Source: Shewanella sp. Isolate13 (GTDB lineage: Bacteria > Pseudomonadota > Gammaproteobacteria > Enterobacterales > Shewanellaceae). Taken from it: 64,000 bases of DNA. Under the pieces are notes generated by a model, which searched no databases, was not told the DNA's origin, and saw only the letters and a list, made by a program, of their open reading frames with translations. Where the stretch lies: the NCBI RefSeq assembly GCF_022398325.1, contig NZ_JAKEVD010000027.1, forward strand, positions 1 through 64,000, read 5' to 3'. Shown here piece after piece: positions 52,029-60,345 of the stretch; the stretch's first letter is position 1; the number at the start of each line of letters is the position of its first letter. Position numbers and translations under genes: made by a program.

Positions 52029-52613
52029 ATGGCATTTCCGTTAATTTGGTTAGGTGCGGCGGCCGTAGGAGCCGCAATTGTTGCCGAAGAGCGAGAGAAG
52101 CAAAAGTCTATTGCGTTAAAGCGTCGGCAAGGAAGGGCAAATACCGATCATCGCCAAGGACAATCGGCAGAGCTTGCCCCAAGCCTGTGGAAAACGGGGA
52201 ATAAGATGGTCTTGCCTGAACCTGGTGGCATTGTCTGTTGTTTCGTATTTGGTGTGATTGAGCACACAGGGATCTGGTTAGGCGATAATACACTGGTGGA
52301 GTTGCATGGCAGCGGTTTAGTGCGAGCTGTATCTGTCGAGCGTTTTTTGGCAGGACGTACGGGAAGTCGGATCTATCAGGCCTGTAATCATCGGCACCAA
52401 GCCTTAGTTGGCGAGCAAGTGCTTGATAGAGCTAAGCAGTCTATATTTAATTATCGGGAGTATGACTTGTTCGATAACAACTGTCATCGCTTTGTCTGGC
52501 ATTGCTTAAGCGGTGAGGAGATGGCCTTGTCTAGCTTTAGTAAGCTTAACGATCGAATTGGTACCCACTTTTCAGAGGCGGTTTACTGGGACGAATTGGA
52601 TTTACCGTCCTAG
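52029..52613 (+). CDS. LRAT-like (NlpC/P60 superfamily) domain protein
   Basis: 194 residues. An N-terminal hydrophobic segment (FPLIWLGAAAVGAAIVA) anchors or exports the protein, followed by a basic linker to about 62. The LRAT domain follows with the His in VIEHTGIWLGDNTLVELHG (near 78) and the catalytic Cys in LFDNNCHRFVWHCL (near 151). This is the arrangement of permuted papain-fold hydrolases/acyltransferases. The substrate could be a lipid or peptidoglycan-derived amide; none is proven. Start ATG has a GGAAG site. It is convergent with a KAS III gene across a strong terminator. Confidence 0.82.
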   Translation: MAFPLIWLGAAAVGAAIVAEEREKQKSIALKRRQGRANTDHRQGQSAELAPSLWKTGNKMVLPEPGGIVCCFVFGVIEHTGIWLGDNTLVELHGSGLVRAVSVERFLAGRTGSRIYQACNHRHQALVGEQVLDRAKQSIFNYREYDLFDNNCHRFVWHCLSGEEMALSSFSKLNDRIGTHFSEAVYWDELDLPS

Positions 52614-52632
52614 CTTGCATTAAAGGCTCATA

Positions 52633-52663
52633 AAAAAACACCGAACTGGGTTCGGTGTTTTTT
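52633..52663. terminator. Bidirectional terminator, LRAT-like / KAS III genes
   Basis: AAAAAACACCGAAC, 3-nt loop, GTTCGGTGTTTTTT between convergent genes. Confidence 0.93.
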
Positions 52664-52705
52664 CTATCTACGGCCAATGACTATTGCCAATGAGTAAGGA
52701 TTAGC

Positions 52706-53770
52706 TTAGCCGCAGAAATGCTTAACCGCTTTAGCGACTAGCTCAATACCTGTCTTATCGCAAGGTGGTAGCTCTGCATCGCTAGTGTTGATCGGTGTGA
52801 CTCTGTCACCCCATTTGATCAATGCCGCAGCAGAAGTCAGGCCTGCGCCAAACGCACAAGACAAAATGGTTTGGTTAGGCTGGATCTTACCTTGCTCTAG
52901 GGCATCACAAATTGCAATTGGGATCGTTGCTGCAGAGGTGTTACCGTAGTTAGCAATGTTAACGACCGCTTTTTCTTTCGGGATCTTCATGCGGTTAATA
53001 AGCGTATCGATGATACGCTCATTCGCCTGATGAGGAATAACCCAATCGATCTCATCTTTATCGATGCCGCACTTCTCAACCACTTTTGTGCTGAGTTTAC
53101 CCATGCCAGCAATCGCGCGCTTGAAGATCTCTTGACCATTAAACTCGATGTAGAAATCTAAAGATGATGCTTCAAATCTGTCCATCGCAGTACCAAAGCC
53201 AGCCTTTAGAATATCGCGGCCATCGGGATCGTTATTAAGCTCGTAGCCTAATACACCAATAGCTTCGTCAGTGGCTTCAAGTACAACGGCACCAGCACCG
53301 TCACCAAATAGTACGGCAGTGTCACGGCGAGACCAGTCTAGGAAAAATGACAGGCGTTCGGCACCAATCACTAGCACCTTTTTACACTGACCACTTCTGA
53401 TCTGTGAGCTACCTAGGCCTAGACCGTATAAAAAACCGCTACATGCAGCATTGATATCGAACGCCGCGCACGTTGCGCCCACTTCAGCTTGTACAGTTGA
53501 AGCGATATTTGGAATTAGGGTGTCGGGTGTTGCTGTGGCGAGAATAATCATATCTAGCTCGCTACCATCGATCCCTGCGGCGGCCAGCGCACGCTTGGCG
53601 GCAACAGAGGCTAGCGCAGACGTATCAACGTGGCTGATATGTCTTTGGCTAATACCCGTTCGTGGTTTAATCCACTCATCAGAGGTGTCGATAAATGTTG
53701 CAAGATCATGGTTTGTTAGGGTGGCAGGCGGAACACACTTTCCCCAACCAGTAATAGTGGCGTACTGCAT
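52706..53770 (-). CDS. 3-oxoacyl-ACP synthase III (FabH-like)
   Basis: 354 residues with the KAS III catalytic triad: Cys110 (INAACSGFLYG), His in VIPHQANERI and Asn in IANYGNTSAATIP. It condenses an acyl-CoA with malonyl-ACP to start fatty-acid chains. It is not beside plsX-fabD, where housekeeping fabH normally sits, so it is likely a second KAS III (as in other Shewanella) with a different primer preference. It is about 35 residues longer than E. coli FabH (317). I leave the symbol blank for that reason. Confidence 0.88.
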   Translation of the reverse strand: MQYATITGWGKCVPPATLTNHDLATFIDTSDEWIKPRTGISQRHISHVDTSALASVAAKRALAAAGIDGSELDMIILATATPDTLIPNIASTVQAEVGATCAAFDINAACSGFLYGLGLGSSQIRSGQCKKVLVIGAERLSFFLDWSRRDTAVLFGDGAGAVVLEATDEAIGVLGYELNNDPDGRDILKAGFGTAMDRFEASSLDFYIEFNGQEIFKRAIAGMGKLSTKVVEKCGIDKDEIDWVIPHQANERIIDTLINRMKIPKEKAVVNIANYGNTSAATIPIAICDALEQGKIQPNQTILSCAFGAGLTSAAALIKWGDRVTPINTSDAELPPCDKTGIELVAKAVKHFCG

Positions 53771-53870
53771 CTAGGTATTCTCTATAGCTTAAAAAGGCAG
53801 AACCTTAGCTCTGCCTTATGGGATCTGTATAAGTGAAGCTTAGCAAGGATTATGCTAATCAAACAGTGAG

Positions 53871-54542
53871 CTAGTCGTCTTGTTGACTAACTAATACGCG
53901 AATCGCTTCGGCTGCATGTAAGATATGTGCACGTAATAATTCAACGGCCTTCTCAATATCTTTCTTCTTACAGTATTCAAGTAGTTCACGATGATCTTGT
54001 TGAGCCTTAGGTACACCGCTTGCTAAAAATAGCTGTAAGCGAATATATCGGTCGCAGCTAGTGTTGAGACCTTGAACAACTTCAAGTGTATGAGGGCGGT
54101 TTGCCGCACTATAAAGACAAGTATGGAATTGCGCGTTTAATCCGCTCCAATTTTCGACTTGATCTTCGTCTTGGAAGGCTGTGTCCATCTCTTCAAGGAT
54201 ATGCTCAGCTTGATTTAGATCTTCTTCACTTAAGTTTGGTATCGACTTCGCAAGTAAGTCGCCTTCTATCAGTGCTCGTAATTCAAAAAGTTCGGTGACA
54301 TGTTCAGCAGATAACAGTGTCGCTGTCGCGCCTTTATGAGCTTCAAACTTAACTAAGCCTTCGGCCTCTAATTGCAGTAAGGCTTCTCTTACTGGAATTC
54401 TGCTAACATTCAATTCATCGGCTAAGGCGCTTTGACGTAAGGGTTTACCTGCCGCGATTTCTCCGGAGAGGATTTTTTCCCTAAGCACCTCGACCACAAT
54501 TTGTGTGCGAGTTTTATGGACGATAGGTGTTGTTCTGCTCAT
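53871..54542 (-). CDS. GntR-family regulator, FCD (FadR) subgroup
   Basis: 223 residues. The winged helix at about 10-75 (LREKILSGEIAAGKPLRQSALADELNVSRIPVREAL in parts) is followed by an FCD effector domain at about 85-215 with metal-binding His residues (NAQFHTCLYSAANRP, HILHAAEAI). It ends the minus-strand hydroxyproline arm, 108 bp after the dehydrogenase gene, and is the natural candidate to bind the GTATACAATAT elements in the divergent promoter. FCD regulators of hydroxyproline use are known in other bacteria. The assignment to this role is by context. Confidence 0.9.
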   Translation of the reverse strand: MSRTTPIVHKTRTQIVVEVLREKILSGEIAAGKPLRQSALADELNVSRIPVREALLQLEAEGLVKFEAHKGATATLLSAEHVTELFELRALIEGDLLAKSIPNLSEEDLNQAEHILEEMDTAFQDEDQVENWSGLNAQFHTCLYSAANRPHTLEVVQGLNTSCDRYIRLQLFLASGVPKAQQDHRELLEYCKKKDIEKAVELLRAHILHAAEAIRVLVSQQDD

Positions 54543-54650
54543 AGTTCCCGATATTTTTGTTATTTATACAAGTTGATCCGTCCTAGGGTACCGCTAATGC
54601 CAATATAATGAAAGGGGAACCGATGGTTTCCCCTTCATATTTTGACGTTT

Positions 54651-56216
54651 TTAGAAAGTTTTAACGCCAGTATTTCCTTCTTGAACACGAACAGGAAGCA
54701 GCGCTTTCGGCATGTTTTGATAGCAGATTGGACGCTCAAAACGTGCCATCGCTGCCGAGCCTACAGAAGTGGTACGGCTGTCGGTGCTAGCTGGGTACGG
54801 ACCACCATGATTCATCGAATGACAAACCTCAACGCCAGTTGGCATCTGATTAAAAATCAAGCGGCCAACATTGAAGGCAATGGCTTCGATGAGAGTTGTG
54901 CTTTCAACCAGTTCCGCCTCTAGGCCATGTACTGTGGCCGTTAATTGTCCTTCAAGCTGCTCGGCAATGGATTGCATCTGCGCGCTATCATCACACTCGA
55001 CCAATACCGCACATGGACCAAATACCTCCTGCTGGATTGCATTCGAAGCAATAAAATCTGCAGCCGTTACTTTTAACGCCGTTGGGCGGGTAAAGTGGTT
55101 GGCAGGGGACGACTCACCTTGGGCGATAAGCTCCACTTTAGGGTCTGCCAGTAGTGCTTCAATCTGTGCTTGGTAGGTGCTGGCGATGCCTGCACTAAGC
55201 ATGCTGGCTGCGCTTTGAGATGCAATATCTTGAGCCAGTGTTGCCTTGTAACGGTTTAAGGCGTCGCCTTTTACTGCCACGATTACGCCAGGGCTTGTGC
55301 AGAACTGACCGTGGCCCATTAGCATTGACTGTACTTGAGTCGTTGCTAGGCTTTCAGCTTGCTGCTCCAAGATGTTAGCCAAGATAAACTGTGGGTTGAT
55401 TGAGCCAAGCTCACCATAAAATGGGATAGGTTCTGCGCGTGCTGCACAGAGATCCGCTAAGATGCGACCCACCTTGAGTGAGCCGGTAAAGCCTACGGCT
55501 TTAATCGCTGGATCGGTGACGAGCGCGGTCGATACCTCAGGGGCAAAACCTTGTACCAAGTTAAATACACCGTTTGGCATATCACACTTAACAACTGCGC
55601 GCTCGATTGCGCGGCTCACCAGCTCACTGGTTGCAGCGTGTGCCGGGTGGCCCTTTACGACAATGGTGCAGCCAGCGGCGAGTGCCGATGCTGTGTCGCC
55701 GCCAGCCGTAGAGAATGCTAATGGAAAATTAGACGCGCCGAATACGGCTACAGGGCCGAGTGGAAGGGTTGTCAGTCTGGTATCAGGCTTTGGCAGTGGT
55801 TGTCTTTCAGGATTAGCGAGATCCACGTAGCGGCTGTCGATAGGGTTTCGTAAGTTGCCAGCAAATAAACGCAGCTGACCACATGTCCGCCCGGTCTCAC
55901 CTTGTAGGCGCGCCATCGGTAAACCTGTTTCTAAATGGGCTGTTTCGGTAATCGCTGCAATATCCGCTTGGATCTCATCGGCAATCGCTTCTAAAAACTC
56001 GGCGCGACGTGTCGGTGCAAGGCTGCGGTATTGAACAAAAGCCTGCTTAGCAGCAGCTGTTGCACTGGCAACTATGTCTTTATCGGCATTAGCGAAGCGA
56101 AACGAGAGTGCTTCGTTTGTCACTGGGTTGGTACTGTTAAAGTCGGTTGACTCGTTAGTCCATCTACCGTTTATAAAGTGCTGACCTGTAATCGCAACTT
56201 GGGTTAAATCTGTCAT
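54651..56216 (-). CDS. Aldehyde dehydrogenase, 2-oxoglutarate-semialdehyde type
   Basis: 521 residues. Catalytic Cys is in GHGQFCTSPGVIV (near 302) and the general-base Glu in FYGELGSINPQF (near 269). The NAD(P) binding region GAVAVFGASNFPLAFS-like (PVAVFGASNFPLAF) is near 152. This is the subgroup of 2,5-dioxovalerate dehydrogenases that oxidise 2-oxoglutarate semialdehyde to 2-oxoglutarate, the last step of hydroxyproline and aldarate breakdown. It lies between the epimerase and GntR genes on the same strand with a CAGGAG ribosome site. Confidence 0.9.
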   Translation of the reverse strand: MTDLTQVAITGQHFINGRWTNESTDFNSTNPVTNEALSFRFANADKDIVASATAAAKQAFVQYRSLAPTRRAEFLEAIADEIQADIAAITETAHLETGLPMARLQGETGRTCGQLRLFAGNLRNPIDSRYVDLANPERQPLPKPDTRLTTLPLGPVAVFGASNFPLAFSTAGGDTASALAAGCTIVVKGHPAHAATSELVSRAIERAVVKCDMPNGVFNLVQGFAPEVSTALVTDPAIKAVGFTGSLKVGRILADLCAARAEPIPFYGELGSINPQFILANILEQQAESLATTQVQSMLMGHGQFCTSPGVIVAVKGDALNRYKATLAQDIASQSAASMLSAGIASTYQAQIEALLADPKVELIAQGESSPANHFTRPTALKVTAADFIASNAIQQEVFGPCAVLVECDDSAQMQSIAEQLEGQLTATVHGLEAELVESTTLIEAIAFNVGRLIFNQMPTGVEVCHSMNHGGPYPASTDSRTTSVGSAAMARFERPICYQNMPKALLPVRVQEGNTGVKTF

Positions 56217-56258
56217 GTTTGCTCCTGAGTTGTAAGGCTCAATTAAAAATATATAGGG

Positions 56259-57260
56259 TTACACTACTTGGAAGCCGAAGGCATACGGGTCGCTATCATC
56301 GACGGTAATAGCGTTTTTGCCGATGATCCTTGCCCAGCCTTTAATGCTCGGCATTATGGCTCTGTGCTCACCGACTGTGGTTTCGGCTTCGATGCGGCCG
56401 ACAAACTGGCTGCCGATAATGCTTTCGTGGGTGTATTCATCGCCAACACTGAGTAAGCCTTTGGTAAATAGCTGCGCAAGACGTGCGCTGGTACCTGTGC
56501 CACAAGGAGAGCGGTCAATGGCTTTATCGCCATAGAAAACTGCGTTGGCACCGTCGGAGCCGTCACTGATGGTGTCTCCGGTCCAAAGCACGTGGCTGAC
56601 GCCGTTGACGGTTGGGTCATCAGGATGAATACAAGTGAGTTGCTCTTGGGCGATCTCTCTAACGATTGGGCTCCACTTTAAGATGTCTCCCGCGCTCCAG
56701 TGGCGAAGGCCTGGAAAATTTTCTTGCGGGTCAACAATCACGTAGTAGTTACCACCATAAGAGACATCAACCTTAAGTTGACCTAGCCCTGGAATATCAA
56801 GGATTTTGTCTCTATGGGCGAGGTATGCGGCAACGTTATAAATTTTAACCCAATCGACTTTCTGCTCAGTTTGTTGATAGTCGATGCTAATTTGTCCTGC
56901 AGGGACATCGATGATTAATTGGCCCGGCGTCTTGGCGGTCAGCAGGCCAGACTCAATGGCTGCGGTGATTGTGCCTATGGTGCCGTGGCCGCACATAGGT
57001 AAACAGCCACTGGTTTCAATAAAGAGAATCGATGCATCGGCGTTGTCAGAGCAAGGGGGATATAGAAAGGCTCCTGACATCATATCGTGGCCTCGGGGTT
57101 CAAACATTAAGGCTTTACGGATCCAGTCATATTCACGAAGGAAATGTTGGCGTTTATCACTCATGGTATCGCCAAGCAGATGAGGGTGACCGCTAGTGAC
57201 TAATCTAACTGGGTTGCCACAGGTATGAGCATCAACGCAAAAAAACGTGCCCTTTAGCAT
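56259..57260 (-). CDS. 4-hydroxyproline 2-epimerase
   Basis: 333 residues from ATG 57260 (GGAG site; the longer frame adds 35 Asn-rich residues with no family match). Proline racemase superfamily with both catalytic cysteines: Cys90 (MCGHGT) and Cys253 (DRSPCGTGTSA). A Cys/Cys pair marks reversible epimerases, and it would convert trans-4-hydroxy-L-proline to cis-4-hydroxy-D-proline. It is downstream of the lhpC-like remnant and upstream of the semialdehyde dehydrogenase gene. Proline racemase activity is the alternative, but the neighbours favour hydroxyproline. Confidence 0.88.
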   Translation of the reverse strand: MLKGTFFCVDAHTCGNPVRLVTSGHPHLLGDTMSDKRQHFLREYDWIRKALMFEPRGHDMMSGAFLYPPCSDNADASILFIETSGCLPMCGHGTIGTITAAIESGLLTAKTPGQLIIDVPAGQISIDYQQTEQKVDWVKIYNVAAYLAHRDKILDIPGLGQLKVDVSYGGNYYVIVDPQENFPGLRHWSAGDILKWSPIVREIAQEQLTCIHPDDPTVNGVSHVLWTGDTISDGSDGANAVFYGDKAIDRSPCGTGTSARLAQLFTKGLLSVGDEYTHESIIGSQFVGRIEAETTVGEHRAIMPSIKGWARIIGKNAITVDDSDPYAFGFQVV

Positions 57261-57372
57261 GTAAAACACTCCATTGTTATCGTTATTACTTTCGTTATTG
57301 TTATCGAGATAGTGATCAAAGCCAGGCGTTTTAATTGCATTAAACGACTGGTTTATGAACATCAAACTTTAA

Positions 57373-57652
57373 TTAACCGATGTTGTATTTGTCCAAATCG
57401 ATGCGAGTTTCTAGTGCATGAGCAATTACTTGCTCAACGTAGGCACGCTCTTCACCGATAACTGTTAGACGTGGTAAACGTACGTTTTCGCTACCACGGT
57501 CAGCAATTCGCTCTGCAAACTTGATACATTGAACTAGCATCGGGATAGCATCTAGGCGTAGTCGTGGCATGAACCAGCGGTAGATTTCACGCGCCTCTTC
57601 AATAGGACGAGCACGAGATTGCTGGAAAAACACCTTGCCAATTCACTTTCAT
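57373..57652 (-). pseudogene. Internally deleted pyrroline-4-hydroxy-2-carboxylate deaminase (DapA/NanA superfamily)
   Basis: The minus strand has an intact start: ATG 57652 after GAGG, encoding MKVNWQGVFPAIS, the usual N-terminus of LhpC/HypD-type DHDPS-family enzymes. A few codons later the reading frame stops. In another frame the family's C-terminal 80 residues are intact (EEAREIYRWFMPRLRLD to LETRIDLDKYNIG, residues ending at 57373). About 200 or more middle residues, including the Schiff-base lysine, are missing, and the two ends are out of frame. The gene would normally deaminate pyrroline-4-hydroxy-2-carboxylate to 2-oxoglutarate semialdehyde. The sequence itself shows a deletion, not a point error. 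Confidence 0.85.
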
Positions 57653-57703
57653 ATTAAGCCTCTATTACTGCTGTGTAGCGTTTGGAGTTACATGTAGATT
57701 GGT

Positions 57704-57717
57704 ATATTGTATACGCA
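57704..57717. promoter_or_regulatory. Operator-like element, minus-strand promoter of the hydroxyproline arm
   Basis: On the minus strand GTATACAATATACCAA (57714 downward) matches the block GTATACAATATCCAA found at 57790-57804 on the plus strand. The GTATAC core is palindromic, and the element overlaps the probable -10 of the lhpC-like/epimerase transcript. Confidence 0.6.
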
Positions 57718-57786
57718 TGTATTCAAATTGAAACCCTTTTGTTTAGAGAATGTATCTGAATTAATGCTACTAAAACCACAAGAATT

Positions 57787-57798
57787 ATTGTATACAAT
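57787..57798. promoter_or_regulatory. Operator-like palindrome, plus-strand promoter of the hydroxyproline arm
   Basis: ATTGTATACAAT is a perfect 12-bp palindrome 32 bp before the dehydratase start. Together with the related element about 81 bp away it probably binds the local GntR/FCD regulator (inference). Confidence 0.65.
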
Positions 57799-57829
57799 AT
57801 CCAAGTATTAGCGCTGGAGCAATAAAAAT

Positions 57830-58870
57830 ATGCAGTCGATCACAATAACCCCTGAATTATCGAGCAATTTCAAAGATTTTGTCACCATAGATGCTCACAC
57901 AGAAGGAGAGCCGTTAAGGATTATTATTTCGGGATACCCAGAGATTAAAGGCTCAACCATCTTAGAGATGCGTCAATACGTACAGCAAAATTTGGATACT
58001 TACCGTAAATTGTTGATGCATGAGCCGCGAGGTCATGCGGATATGTATGGCGCACTGATCACCGAGCCAGTGACTCTTGATGCGGATTTTGGGGTGCTAT
58101 TCCTACACAACGAAGGCTATAGCAGCATGTGTGGTCATGGGATCTTGGCTTTAGTTAAGGTGATGTGTCAGACGGGGACTATCGATTTAGGCCAAGAGCC
58201 ACGCATTATTAAAATTGATGCGCCAGCAGGTTTGATTACCGCCAAGGCTTATCGCGATCCTCAGGGGAAAATTCATGCTAGCTTTAAGAATGTCGACTCT
58301 TGGGCCGATGCTCTCGATTGCACTGTGAATGTCGAGGGCTTTGGGAAGGTTGACTATGACATCGGTTTTGGCGGCGCCTATTACGCCTATGTGGATGCCG
58401 ATGCTCATGGCATTAGTTGTGGGCAAGATAATGTCGCGCAACTGATTGATATCGGCCGCAGAATTAAACTGGCGGTAATGGCAACTCACCCATTAGTGCA
58501 TCCCCTTGAGGAGGACTTGAGCTTTCTATATGGCACCATCTTCACCTCAAAAGAGGTGACGAATCCTGAGGCTCATTCGCGTCATGTGTGTATTTTTGCC
58601 GATGGCGAGGTGGATCGTTCACCAACGGGAACAGGTGTCGCTGGCAGAGTGGCTCTTTTACATGCCAAGGGCGAGGTTGAGTTAAATACGCCACTGATGA
58701 TAGAAAGTATTGTCGATGGCAGAATGATTGTCAGTGCCTCGGCCGTGTCGGAGTTTTATGGGAAACAGGCGGTGATCCCCGAGGTTTCGGGTCGCTCTTA
58801 TATAACAGGCAAGCATCAGTTCTTTATCGATCCCGATGATGTGTTTCAAAGCGGGTTTATGTTGCGTTAA
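57830..58870 (+). CDS. trans-3-hydroxy-L-proline dehydratase
   Basis: 346 residues, proline racemase superfamily, but with Cys101 (MCGHGI) and Thr266 (DRSPTGTGVAG) in place of the second cysteine. The Cys/Thr pair is the established mark of trans-3-hydroxy-L-proline dehydratases, which form delta1-pyrroline-2-carboxylate. It starts at ATG 57830 with a GGAG site (GCTGGAGC) and begins the plus-strand arm. The epimerase homologue across the promoter shows the same fold with the other residue pair, so the two paralogues act on different hydroxyprolines. Confidence 0.87.
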   Translation: MQSITITPELSSNFKDFVTIDAHTEGEPLRIIISGYPEIKGSTILEMRQYVQQNLDTYRKLLMHEPRGHADMYGALITEPVTLDADFGVLFLHNEGYSSMCGHGILALVKVMCQTGTIDLGQEPRIIKIDAPAGLITAKAYRDPQGKIHASFKNVDSWADALDCTVNVEGFGKVDYDIGFGGAYYAYVDADAHGISCGQDNVAQLIDIGRRIKLAVMATHPLVHPLEEDLSFLYGTIFTSKEVTNPEAHSRHVCIFADGEVDRSPTGTGVAGRVALLHAKGEVELNTPLMIESIVDGRMIVSASAVSEFYGKQAVIPEVSGRSYITGKHQFFIDPDDVFQSGFMLR

Positions 58871-58900
58871 TTGCGTAAGCAAAATGAATGGAGAGAGGTT

Positions 58901-60166
58901 ATGAGCAATAATACGCATGCTGACACATTGACCATTGTTGGTGCAGGGATTGTTGGATTAGCGGCGGCGATAGAACTGCAGCGCGCTGGATTTAATGTCA
59001 CTGTTGTAGACAAAGAGGGGGCGGGCACGGGAGCCTCGAAGGGCAATGCTGGTCATTTTGCGACAGAACAAGTCTTTCCTTTAGCGGATCCGGCCATGTT
59101 ACCAAAGTTGCCAGGCATGCTACTGGATCCCATAGGGCCGTTTCGTATTCAACCTAAATACTTTTTAAAGGCTCTACCTTGGTTTTTGCGTTTCCTACAT
59201 AATATGCTGCCTTCACGTAGAAGTCGTAATAGCCAAGCGATTAAAGCACTTAATAAAGATTCAATTGCAGCGATGAAGTCTTTGGCTGAGTTTTGTAATT
59301 GTAAAGAGCTGCTGACTTTGAACGGCAGCTTGCTGGTGTTTGAAGGTACATCGCAGCAGGAAGTACACAAAGAGTTTCGAGCTTATGCTGACGCGGGAGT
59401 CGAAGTTCAGTTATTGAGTGCTGATGAAGTCAGAGCGCTAGAGCCTTCGTTGAGTACAAATATCACTAATGCTTTGTACTTTACCCATGTGGGTCATACT
59501 GAAGATCCTTATCGTTTATGTTTGGCATTAGAAGCCAAATTTAAACAGATGGGAGGCAAGGTTGTCACCGAAGAGTTAGTGAAGATAAATAGCTCTAATA
59601 CAGATTCGAATATCAGGTTAGAAACAAATGCCGGTAGCCATACTACTGAACGTTTGATCATTGCCTCTGGAGCCTGGTCTAAACCTTTTGCTAAGCAGCT
59701 GGGCTATTCGGTACCTTTGGAAACAGAGCGGGGCTATCACCTGATGATGCCGCAGCGCAGCCGCTTGTCTCGCCCGGTAGCTTCCTATAATCGTAAGTTC
59801 ATCATCACTCCCATGCGCGATGGAACCCGATTAGCGGGCACGGTTGAGTTTGGCGGTTTAAAAGCACCTTTAGTCGAGGCAAGAGCGAATTGTTTGTTTC
59901 CTCATGCAAATGCACTTCTACCTGAGCTATTTGCTGATGCATCCGTTGAGGACGGTGAGCGTTGGATGGGCTTTAGACCCTCAATGCCTGATAGCCTGCC
60001 TGTATTGGGGCGCAGCCAGAAGCAATCGAATGTGTTTTTCTCATTTGGTCATCAGCATCTAGGGCTCACTTGGTCAGCGATTACCGCGAAGTTACTCACG
60101 CAAGAGGTGTTAGGTAAACAGGCTGATATTGATTTAAGCCCCTATCGAATTGATAGATTTAGTTAG
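58901..60166 (+). CDS. FAD-dependent D-amino-acid (D-hydroxyproline) dehydrogenase
   Basis: 421 residues from ATG 58901 (GAGAGAGG site; the longer frame to 58871 is unsupported). An N-terminal FAD-binding GxGxxG (TIVGAGIVGLAAAIEL) with Glu/Asp at the end of the second strand (VVDKEGAG), and the DadA-like C-terminus (GFRPSMPDSLPVLGRS, FSFGHQHLGLTWSAITAKLL). It should oxidise cis-4-hydroxy-D-proline to pyrroline-4-hydroxy-2-carboxylate at the inner membrane, passing electrons to the respiratory chain. The coding end (RFS, stop) lies inside a 10-bp tandem repeat. Confidence 0.88.
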   Translation: MSNNTHADTLTIVGAGIVGLAAAIELQRAGFNVTVVDKEGAGTGASKGNAGHFATEQVFPLADPAMLPKLPGMLLDPIGPFRIQPKYFLKALPWFLRFLHNMLPSRRSRNSQAIKALNKDSIAAMKSLAEFCNCKELLTLNGSLLVFEGTSQQEVHKEFRAYADAGVEVQLLSADEVRALEPSLSTNITNALYFTHVGHTEDPYRLCLALEAKFKQMGGKVVTEELVKINSSNTDSNIRLETNAGSHTTERLIIASGAWSKPFAKQLGYSVPLETERGYHLMMPQRSRLSRPVASYNRKFIITPMRDGTRLAGTVEFGGLKAPLVEARANCLFPHANALLPELFADASVEDGERWMGFRPSMPDSLPVLGRSQKQSNVFFSFGHQHLGLTWSAITAKLLTQEVLGKQADIDLSPYRIDRFS

Positions 60167-60212
60167 ATTTAGTTAGATTTAGTTAGATTTAGTTAGATTT
60201 AGTTAGATTTAG
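60155..60212. repeat. 10-bp tandem repeat AGATTTAGTT, about 5.8 copies
   Basis: Identical 10-mers run from 60155 to 60212. The first unit encodes the last codons and TAG stop of the dehydrogenase gene, so copy-number change would alter only the 3' untranslated region. Confidence 0.95.
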
Positions 60213-60269
60213 CTTCGCTGCTAAAATATCAGTGCAAAGCTGCAGAACCGCTCAATTATGAGTAAAGCT

Positions 60270-60299
60270 AAACCATCGACTTAGGTCGGTGGTTTTTAT
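60270..60299 (+). terminator. Terminator of the plus-strand hydroxyproline arm
   Basis: AACCATCGAC, loop TTAG, GTCGGTGGTT (one G-U pair) then TTTATTT. Confidence 0.85.
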
Positions 60300-60345
60300 T
60301 TGCTGGGAGCTTTCAGTGATAATTGAGTCGTGCCAGCGAGTGGAC

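Noticed and set aside
60155..60212. CRISPR-like repeat array
   Set aside because: The 10-bp units are contiguous with no spacers. It is a simple tandem repeat.
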